Assembly: GCA_964383535.1 (NCBI GenBank)
Contig: CAYLHS010000070.1
Coordinates: 1 to 11,464 of the forward strand
Direction of reading: 5' to 3'
Origin: CAYLHS01 sp964383535
GTDB lineage: Bacteria > Actinomycetota > Acidimicrobiia > Spongiisociales > UBA4744
DNA length: 11,464 nucleotides
In this document: positions 5,842-11,464 of the stretch, piece after piece
How positions within the stretch are numbered: position 1 is the first letter of the stretch
Layout: every line of letters begins with the position of its first letter
Made by a program: the position numbers and the translations under genes
The notes under the pieces: generated by a model
Told to the model about the DNA's origin: nothing
The model's database searches: none
The model's input: the letters and a program-made list of their open reading frames with translations, nothing else

Positions 5842-7770
5842 ATGCAGATCGACGACCTGTCCAGATTCAGCACCCTCTCGGATCCCCGACTCCATCCAGA
5901 CGGAGTCAGGATCGCTTTCGCAGTATCGAAGCTCAACCTGGAGGAGGACCGCTACGAACGAACCATCCGTCTGTGGGATGGGACGGCGTCCAGGACGTTC
6001 ACCAGCGGCCCCGGCGACACGTCGCCGCGGTGGTCTCCCGACGGAGGCCGTCTCGCGTTCCTCAGGAAGGGACCGGGGAAGGACGACAAGCCCCAAGTGG
6101 CGATCATCGACACGAACGGGGGAGAGGCGAAGACGGTCACGGATCTTCAACTCGGGGTCGAGGGGATCGAATGGTCGCCGAACGGCGAATGGTTGGTCGC
6201 GGTCGCAGGCACATGGGTTGATGCATGGGCGGACCTGGATGACGAGGAGCGATCGAGGCGTCCCCGGCGGATCGATCGGGTTCCGTTCCGGTTCGACAAC
6301 CGCGGGTGGATCCACGACCGCCGCGCGCACCTGTACCTGATCGATCCGGACGGAACAGAGGATCCCAGGGTGCTGACACCGGGGGACGCCGACGACTCGG
6401 CCCCCGCCTGGCGTCCGGACGGCGAAGCGATCGTGTTCTTGTCCAACCGATACGAAGGGAGAGGGTTCGAGCCAGGCGTCGAGGTCAGAGAGGTGGACAT
6501 TCACTCCGGCGACGTTCGGACGGTCGTCGATCGCGGATCCTGGGCACACGCGAGCTACCGGCCGGACAGCGTTCTCCACGTCGTCGGCCAGCCCGATCCG
6601 TGGTCGCACCCTTCGATCAGTGCCGTGTGGAGGCTCGACGACGACGGGTCGCTCATCGATCTGACCGGCCATCTGGACCGCAGCGTGCTCCCGCTCTCAC
6701 CGGCGATCAGACCCGCAGGACCCCAGTGGGTCGGTGAGGCATTCCTCACGTGCCTCGAGGACGCGGGGCGAGTCCGAGTGGTGCGTGTGAAGCCGGACGG
6801 AACCGTCGATGCGGTCCTCGGCGGGGACCGTCTGATCACGGGCGTCAGCCCATCGGCAGACGGTTCGACGTTCGCGTTCATCGCGACCGATCCGGCCGAC
6901 CCTGGAGAGCTGTGCCTGTGGTCCAACGGCGAGGAGCGTGTCCTGACGGACCTGAACGGGGCCTTTCGGGCCGGCGCGAATCTGATCCGTCCGCATCACC
7001 TCACGGCGGCATCGGATGGCGTCGACATCGACACGTGGGTGTACCTCCCGGACGGAGACGGTTCGGTTCCCACGCTGTTGAACATCCACGGTGGGCCAGC
7101 GGCGCAGTACGGGTTCGGGTTCTTCGACGAGTTCCAGATCTACGTTGGTGCCGGCTATGCAGTCGTCGCCTGCAACCCTCGTGGTTCCTCCGGCAGGGGT
7201 GTCGACTTCGTGCGGGCGGTGACCGGAGACGGCTGGGGGACGGTCGACACCGCCGATGTGACCGCTGCCCTGGAAGCGTCACTCGAGCGATTCGACCGTC
7301 TCGATCGTGACCGTCTGGGTGTGATGGGCGGCTCCTACGGGGGTTTCCTCACCGCCTGGCTGATCGGAAGGGACCACAGGTATCGCTCGGCCGTCGCGGA
7401 GCGAGCCCTGCTGTCGTGGACGTCGTTCTCCGGCACGTCCGACATCGGGGCGACGTTCAGCCGCTACTACCTGGATGAGGTGCAACCCGCCGGTCGACTC
7501 CGAGAGGCCAGCCCACTCGCAACGGCGGACGACGTCTCGACCCCGACGCTGCTCATCCAGTCCGAAAACGACTACCGGTGCCCGATCGAGCAGGCGGAGC
7601 AGTTCTTCATGATGCTGCTGCGCAACGGTGTTGACACCGAGTTCGTCCGCTTTCCAGGCGAAGGACACGAGCTCTCGAGGTCGGGAAAGCCACGTCACCG
7701 CAAAGAGCGCTTCGAGTTCATCCTCGACTGGCACGCCCGGCACCTGGCAGTCCGCGACGTGCAAGACTAG
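5842..7770 (+). CDS. S9-family serine peptidase (acylaminoacyl/dipeptidyl peptidase type)
   Basis: A 642-residue prolyl-oligopeptidase-clan enzyme that probably cleaves short or N-blocked peptides. The N-terminal part (about 1-380) has repeated propeller blades marked by WSPDG/WRPDG-type motifs (64-68, 111-115, 190-194). The C-terminal alpha/beta-hydrolase domain has the oxyanion motif HGGP (416-419), nucleophile Ser498 in GGSYGG, Asp577 in SENDYRCP and His609 in GEGHE. All triad residues are present. No signal peptide is seen, so it is likely cytoplasmic and used for peptide turnover. Length fits the S9C subfamily. The start ATG has AGGAA 4 nt upstream and lies 25 bp from the divergent pgpA. 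ilvE begins 5 nt after its stop, implying co-transcription with amino-acid genes. Exact specificity is not predictable. Confidence 0.93.
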   Translation: MQIDDLSRFSTLSDPRLHPDGVRIAFAVSKLNLEEDRYERTIRLWDGTASRTFTSGPGDTSPRWSPDGGRLAFLRKGPGKDDKPQVAIIDTNGGEAKTVTDLQLGVEGIEWSPNGEWLVAVAGTWVDAWADLDDEERSRRPRRIDRVPFRFDNRGWIHDRRAHLYLIDPDGTEDPRVLTPGDADDSAPAWRPDGEAIVFLSNRYEGRGFEPGVEVREVDIHSGDVRTVVDRGSWAHASYRPDSVLHVVGQPDPWSHPSISAVWRLDDDGSLIDLTGHLDRSVLPLSPAIRPAGPQWVGEAFLTCLEDAGRVRVVRVKPDGTVDAVLGGDRLITGVSPSADGSTFAFIATDPADPGELCLWSNGEERVLTDLNGAFRAGANLIRPHHLTAASDGVDIDTWVYLPDGDGSVPTLLNIHGGPAAQYGFGFFDEFQIYVGAGYAVVACNPRGSSGRGVDFVRAVTGDGWGTVDTADVTAALEASLERFDRLDRDRLGVMGGSYGGFLTAWLIGRDHRYRSAVAERALLSWTSFSGTSDIGATFSRYYLDEVQPAGRLREASPLATADDVSTPTLLIQSENDYRCPIEQAEQFFMMLLRNGVDTEFVRFPGEGHELSRSGKPRHRKERFEFILDWHARHLAVRDVQD

Positions 7771-7775
7771 GGCCT

Positions 7776-8690
7776 ATGGAGACGTCACGACTCATCTGGA
7801 TGGACGGCGAACTCGTTCCTTGGGAAGACGCCAAGGTGCACGTTCTCGCCCACGCATTGCACTACGGGACCGGGGTATTCGAGGGGATCCGCGCCTACGA
7901 GACGCCGAGTGGAACGGCGGTATTCAGGCACAGGGAGCACATGGAGCGGCTCCACTCGTCAGCGAGGGCCTACGGCATCGACCTCGAGTGGTCCGTCGAC
8001 CAGCTGCTGGACGCCGCACGGCTGGTCGTCAAGGAGAACGAGCTCGAATCGGCCTACATCAGACCCATCGTGTATCTGGGGGTCGGCTCGCTCGGCCTCA
8101 ACCCCACCGGAGTGCCGACGAGAACCTCGATCGCCGCGTGGCGGTGGGGTGCATACCTGGGTGAGGAGGGGCTGCTCAACGGAATCAGGGTCCGTGTGTC
8201 GTCATGGCGCAGGCTCGACCATCAGGCGTTTGTCCCCAACGCGAAAGGGACCGGCGGCTATATCAACAGCGTTCTCGCCAAGCGGGAAGCGGTCCGCGAC
8301 GGGTACGACGAGGCGATCATGCTCAACATGCGAGGCTTCGTCGCCGAGGGATCGGGCGAGAACCTGTTCGTGGTGCGGGAAGACTCTGTGACAACTCCAC
8401 CGGTGTCGGCGGGGATCCTCGATGGGATCACCAGGGCGACCGTGATGCAGCTGCTCGCCGATGACGGTTATCAGGTCGTCGAGCAGGAGCTGACTCGCAG
8501 CGATCTGTACAACGCCGACGAACTCTTCTTCACTGGTACGGCAGCCGAAGTGACGCCGATCCGCGAACTGGACGGCAGAGCGGTAGGCGACGGCAAGCCC
8601 GGACCGGTCACCAAACGCGCACAGGAACTGTTCAGAGACACAGTGACCGGCCGTTTCGAGCAGTATCGCGGTTGGCTGGACTTCGTGTAG
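7776..8690 (+). CDS. ilvE: Branched-chain amino-acid aminotransferase
   Basis: A 304-residue class IV (fold type IV) PLP aminotransferase, the usual size for bacterial IlvE. It interconverts leucine, isoleucine and valine with their 2-oxo acids using glutamate/2-oxoglutarate. Visible motifs are the N-terminal LIWMDGELVPWEDAKVHV, HYGTGVFEGIRAY (29-41), catalytic Lys157 in NAKGTGGYINS, EGSGENLFVV (191-200) and GTAAEVTPIRELDGR (254-268). The HYGTGVFEGIR form favours IlvE over D-amino-acid transaminase or aminodeoxychorismate lyase. It follows the peptidase by 5 nt with only a weak AGGG ribosome site overlapping the upstream stop, so coupling is likely. It is separated by 11 nt from the next gene, whose GGAGG overlaps the ilvE stop. 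Confidence 0.95.
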   Translation: METSRLIWMDGELVPWEDAKVHVLAHALHYGTGVFEGIRAYETPSGTAVFRHREHMERLHSSARAYGIDLEWSVDQLLDAARLVVKENELESAYIRPIVYLGVGSLGLNPTGVPTRTSIAAWRWGAYLGEEGLLNGIRVRVSSWRRLDHQAFVPNAKGTGGYINSVLAKREAVRDGYDEAIMLNMRGFVAEGSGENLFVVREDSVTTPPVSAGILDGITRATVMQLLADDGYQVVEQELTRSDLYNADELFFTGTAAEVTPIRELDGRAVGDGKPGPVTKRAQELFRDTVTGRFEQYRGWLDFV

Positions 8691-8701
8691 GAGGCGGATC
8701 C

Positions 8702-9193
8702 TTGGCTCAACAACCCAACATCGAACTCGGTCACGGTGACCTGCCCCGTCCTGAACTCGGTCCTCACGCAGCCGCATGGCTTCAGGACCGGCCCGGCGAG
8801 ATCACCAGGCCCGAGGAGGTTCGGTGGGGCGGCGCATTCGGCCGGCCGGGGCCCGACACCGGCTGGGCGCTCAAGTTGGTGGCGTCCACCGATTTCGATC
8901 GAGGAGCGCGACCGTCCGTGCTCGAGAAGGTCGTGGCGAACATTGCCGGGGCACGGGCCGCCAAAGCTGGGCGGGGTCCCACCGCGGAGGATGTGGAGGT
9001 TGCGCTGACCCTGCTCGGGCTTCGCACAGAGGGACTCCCGGATGACGTCGCGGCGACACTCGGCGACGTACGATCCGCAGCGGTCGATCATGCCGCCCAT
9101 GAGCGTGACAAGGGCCGCTCGTTCATCGACTCGGTGCCGGTGGATCAGCTCATTGCCAAGCCCGCGGATCTCGTTCGGATGCTCGCTGAATGA
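8702..9193 (+). CDS. Conserved-looking protein of unknown function (163 aa)
   Basis: I do not recognise this family. The start is TTG at 8702, chosen because GGAGG (8690-8694) lies 7 nt upstream; the frame is also open to 8672 inside ilvE. The protein starts MAQQPNIELG, has no cysteine, no membrane segment and no signal peptide. A proline/glycine-rich N-terminal half carries a Trp/Gly-rich motif RWGGAFGRPGPDTGWALKLV (41-60). The C-terminal half (about 71-163) looks alpha-helical and charged. It is embedded in a tight operon: 11 nt after ilvE, and its stop overlaps the FAH-family start by 4 nt (ATGA). Third-position G/C bias and the good ribosome site support a real gene. Its place suggests a role with amino-acid or 2-oxo-acid metabolism, which is inference only. 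Confidence 0.8.
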   Translation: MAQQPNIELGHGDLPRPELGPHAAAWLQDRPGEITRPEEVRWGGAFGRPGPDTGWALKLVASTDFDRGARPSVLEKVVANIAGARAAKAGRGPTAEDVEVALTLLGLRTEGLPDDVAATLGDVRSAAVDHAAHERDKGRSFIDSVPVDQLIAKPADLVRMLAE

Positions 9194-9951
9194 AGGTCGT
9201 CAGGGTTCAGACCGGAGATCGCATCGCGTACGGAGTTCCGGAGTTCGACGGCATCCGTGTGTATGAGGGCAGCCCGTTCGTGGCATGGGAACGGACGGAT
9301 TCGATGGTGTCCTATGAGGACGCGAAGCTGCTCGCCCCGGTCTTTCCGACCAAGGTCGTGTGCGTCGGCAGGAACTACGTCGAGCACGCAGCCGAATTGG
9401 GCTCTGAGGTCCCGTCCGAACCGCTGATCTTCTTGAAGCCGGCCACGGCGGTGATCGGGCCCGGTGCACCGATCATCTACCCACGTGCATCGAGCAACGT
9501 GCATCATGAGGCGGAGCTCGCCGTGGTGATCGGCGAGGTCGCGCGCCACGTTCGTGCCGAGGACGCGGAACGAGTCATCTTCGGGTACACGGCTGCCAAC
9601 GACGTCACTGCGCGCGACCTTCAGTTCAAGGACGGACAGTGGACGAGGGCCAAGGGCTTCGACACGTTCTGTCCGATCGGTCCTGCAATCGAGACGGAAC
9701 TCGATCCGAGGGAGGGACTGTCGGTCCAGGCACGCGTCAATGGAGAGACGAAACAGTCGGGTTCGACGGCCGACATGGTGTTCGGCGTTCCTGAGATCAT
9801 CGAGTACATCACCGACGTCATGACGCTGCTGCCAGGCGATGTGATCCTCACGGGCACCCCACCGGGTGTCGGACCGATGCTGCCGGGCGACAGGGTCGAC
9901 GTCGAGATCGAACGGATCGGCATCCTCTCCAACCAGGTGGCGGCGTCGTGA
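9190..9951 (+). CDS. Fumarylacetoacetate hydrolase (FAH) family protein
   Basis: A 253-residue cytoplasmic metal-dependent enzyme of the FAH / 2-hydroxyhepta-2,4-diene-1,7-dioate isomerase group. The family core is complete: VCVGRNYVEHAAELG (57-71), PLIFLKPATAVIG (78-90), metal ligands Glu107 and Glu109 in HHEAELAVVIG, Asp138 in NDVTARDLQ, Lys155-Gly-Phe-Asp158, and GVGPMLPGD near the C-terminus with the TGTPPG turn (221-226). Members hydrolyse acylpyruvates, isomerise ring-cleavage products or decarboxylate oxaloacetate, and the sequence does not decide between these. No aromatic-degradation genes surround it. Instead it sits directly before gltX, as I recall for Rv2993c in M. tuberculosis, so a housekeeping role such as acylpyruvate or oxaloacetate clean-up is more likely. 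ATGA and GTGA overlaps link it to both neighbours. Confidence 0.9.
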   Translation: MKVVRVQTGDRIAYGVPEFDGIRVYEGSPFVAWERTDSMVSYEDAKLLAPVFPTKVVCVGRNYVEHAAELGSEVPSEPLIFLKPATAVIGPGAPIIYPRASSNVHHEAELAVVIGEVARHVRAEDAERVIFGYTAANDVTARDLQFKDGQWTRAKGFDTFCPIGPAIETELDPREGLSVQARVNGETKQSGSTADMVFGVPEIIEYITDVMTLLPGDVILTGTPPGVGPMLPGDRVDVEIERIGILSNQVAAS

Positions 9952-11390
9952 CCGTTCGTGTCCGCATCGCCCCGTCACCGACGGGGCTGCTTCACATCGG
10001 CAATCTCAGGTCTGCGCTGTTCAACTGGCTGTTCGCCCGCCATGAAGGCGGCGTGTTCATCGTTCGCATCGACGACACGGACATCGCACGTTCCCGTCCC
10101 GAGTACGAGGACGACGCGCGCGAAAGCCTCGAGTGGCTCGGCCTCGACTGGGACGAAGGGGTCGGCGTCGGCGGGCCGCACGGCACCTACCGGCAGTCAG
10201 ATCGGATGGGAAGGTACCGAGAGATAGCTGAGATCCTGCTCGACCAGCGACGCGCCTACTGGTGTTTCTGCACGCCGGAGGAGTTGGAGGCGCGACGAGA
10301 GCAGGCACGAGCAAAGGGTGGCAGTTCCGGCTACGACGGCACGTGCCGGCTGCTCGACCCGGAGGAAGCTGCAGCCAGAAAGGCGGCAGGCGAACCGGCA
10401 GCGCTCCGTCTCGCCATCCCGCGTCCCGGTGAGACCGCTTTCGTCGACCTCGTGCGGGGCGAGATGCACTTCGATCACGATGCCGTCGACGACTTCGTGT
10501 TGCTGCGTTCCGATGGGTCACCTACCTACCACCTCGCGTCGACGGCCGACGACGTCGACTACGAGATCACACATGTGGCCCGAGGTGAGGACCTGCTGTC
10601 CTCGACACCGAAGCACATTCTGCTGACGATGGCCCTGGGCGCTCCGGTCGCTACCTACGCGCACCTCCCCCTGCTCTTCGGCCCCGATGGCCGGAAGCTG
10701 TCGAAACGCCACGGCGACGTGTCGGTGCGGGCTTACCGCGATCAGGGGATCCTGCCGGAGGCGATGTTCAACTACTTGGCGCTGCTCGGCTGGGCGTATG
10801 AACCGGACGTGACGGTGTTCACAAGGGAGCAGGCCGTCGAGCGGTTCACGCTTGGTGACGTCTCGAAGAACCCGGCGGTGTTCGACCCCGTGAAGCTGGA
10901 GTGGATGAACGGTGTGTACATCAGGGATCTCGAACCGTCCGACTTCGTGCAGCGGTCGGTATCGACCGTCGAGTCGACGCTCGGTCGGTCGCTGAGCGCA
11001 GATGAGCGACACCGATTCGAACAGCTCGCACCCGAAATCCAGGAACGGGTGAAGTCGTTGAACGAAGTCGCCCCCATGATTCGCTTCCTCTACGACGTCG
11101 ACTATGACGAAGCGTCGTGGAAGAAGGTGCTCGGTCACGAACGGGCGCCGGAGGTGGTCACTGCTGCGGCGGCCGTGTTGACCGATGTCGAGCCGTGGGA
11201 TCACGATTCGATCGAGCGAGCACTGCGCGGCATGCTGGAACAGCTGGAGATCGGGGCACGTCGCGGTCTGCAACCGATACGGGTCGCAGTCACCGGATCA
11301 TCGATCAGCCCGCCCCTATTCGAGTCGCTCGCGGTGCTCGGCAAAGAGGAGACCCTTCACCGACTCCACGACGTGAGCGAGCGACTCTAG
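9948..11390 (+). CDS. gltX: Glutamyl-tRNA synthetase
   Basis: A 480-residue class I aminoacyl-tRNA synthetase that attaches glutamate to tRNA-Glu. The HIGH-type motif is PSPTGLLHIGN (9-19) and the KMSKS-type motif is KLSKR (250-254). RIDDTD (40-45) and the Zn-binding region CFC (106-108) ... YDGTC (129-133) are present. The fourth Zn ligand of the E. coli enzyme (His in CRH) is Leu here. An all-helical anticodon-binding region fills about 310-480. In bacteria without GlnRS this enzyme usually also charges tRNA-Gln for amidation by GatCAB; the window cannot show which applies. The start is GTG with AGGTGG (9935-9940) 7 nt upstream and a GTGA overlap with the FAH gene. A tRNA-Glu gene begins 39 nt after the stop. 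Confidence 0.97.
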   Translation: MTVRVRIAPSPTGLLHIGNLRSALFNWLFARHEGGVFIVRIDDTDIARSRPEYEDDARESLEWLGLDWDEGVGVGGPHGTYRQSDRMGRYREIAEILLDQRRAYWCFCTPEELEARREQARAKGGSSGYDGTCRLLDPEEAAARKAAGEPAALRLAIPRPGETAFVDLVRGEMHFDHDAVDDFVLLRSDGSPTYHLASTADDVDYEITHVARGEDLLSSTPKHILLTMALGAPVATYAHLPLLFGPDGRKLSKRHGDVSVRAYRDQGILPEAMFNYLALLGWAYEPDVTVFTREQAVERFTLGDVSKNPAVFDPVKLEWMNGVYIRDLEPSDFVQRSVSTVESTLGRSLSADERHRFEQLAPEIQERVKSLNEVAPMIRFLYDVDYDEASWKKVLGHERAPEVVTAAAAVLTDVEPWDHDSIERALRGMLEQLEIGARRGLQPIRVAVTGSSISPPLFESLAVLGKEETLHRLHDVSERL

Positions 11391-11413
11391 GTCGCGCCAC
11401 CCGGCCGGCCGCC

Positions 11414-11419
11414 TATCAT
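11414..11419 (+). promoter_or_regulatory. Possible -10 box for tRNA-Glu
   Basis: TATCAT matches the -10 consensus TATAAT at 5 of 6 positions and ends 10 nt before the mature tRNA 5' end. No clear -35 is seen at 16-18 nt upstream, so the tRNA may be transcribed from here, from gltX, or both. Confidence 0.35.
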
Positions 11420-11429
11420 GCCTCCGTCC

Positions 11430-11464
11430 GGCCCCGTCGTCCAGCGGCCTAGGACGCCGGCCTT
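11430..11464 (+). tRNA. tRNA-Glu(UUC), 5' part, cut by the window edge
   Basis: The sequence folds as the start of a tRNA: acceptor strand GGCCCCG (11430-11436), linker TC, D-stem GTCC/GGAC (11439-11442 and 11452-11455) around the loop AGCGGCCTA, G26, then the anticodon 5' stem CCGGC and CTT. The last base is position 34, so the anticodon begins with U. The GTCC-AGCGGCCTAGGAC D-arm is that of bacterial tRNA-Glu, which makes the anticodon UUC. The rest lies beyond the window. It sits directly behind the gene for its own synthetase. Confidence 0.9.

Noticed and set aside
5440..6672. Long minus-strand open frame (410 codons) across pgpA and the S9 peptidase
   Set aside because: It overlaps two well-supported genes in other frames and has no recognisable motifs or ribosome site.
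11381..11395. GCGAC-TCTAG-GTCGC inverted repeat at the gltX stop as a terminator
   Set aside because: The stem is only 5 bp, it contains the stop codon, and no T-run follows.
1..11464. CRISPR array, IS element, integrase, phage or defence genes
   Set aside because: I looked for spaced direct repeats, terminal inverted repeats and transposase/nuclease motifs and found none. The window is ordinary chromosomal metabolism.

Overview
The window looks like a chromosomal segment from a GC-rich actinobacterium. Evidence for this is the strong G/C bias at third codon positions, GTG and TTG starts, possible leaderless starts, a deazaflavin (F420)-type nitroreductase-fold protein, and a serA ... FAH-family ... 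gltX ... tRNA-Glu gene order like the serA1/gltS region I remember from Mycobacterium tuberculosis. The class cannot be fixed by eye. Acidimicrobiia-like is a guess. I see no IS element, phage gene, CRISPR array or obvious transfer boundary.

Left part (1-1790): a PadR-family regulator reads leftward (36-734) from a good sigma70-type promoter. Behind it is a 194-bp intergenic stretch with two perfect 7-bp hairpin stems and a 14-bp tandem repeat. Two very small two-helix membrane proteins follow rightward (929-1069 and 1079-1255). They meet a universal stress protein on the minus strand (1264-1713).

Middle (1791-5816): serA (D-3-phosphoglycerate dehydrogenase), probably leaderless, overlaps a Ddn-like deazaflavin-family protein by one base. 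These converge on a minus-strand pair: pgpA (phosphatidylglycerophosphatase A), followed by a divergent fold-III PLP decarboxylase related to diaminopimelate decarboxylase. The convergent genes end inside one shared CTAG palindrome.

Right part (5842-11464): a rightward string starts only 25 bp from the divergent pgpA start. It contains an S9-family prolyl-oligopeptidase-like peptidase, a branched-chain amino-acid aminotransferase (ilvE), a 163-residue protein of unknown function, a fumarylacetoacetate-hydrolase-family enzyme, glutamyl-tRNA synthetase (gltX), and the 5' part of a tRNA-Glu(UUC) gene cut by the window edge. Gaps are 5 and 11 nt, then two successive 4-nt start/stop overlaps, so this is probably one transcription unit.

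The theme is amino-acid and tRNA-charging housekeeping: serine synthesis, branched-chain transamination, glutamylation of tRNA, and perhaps peptide recycling. I do not see a convincing new multi-gene system. The items most worth following up are the decarboxylase, which lacks the usual diaminopimelate-specificity motif and carries an insertion, the unknown protein translationally linked to FAH and gltX, the paired micro-membrane proteins, and the structured intergenic region beside padR.
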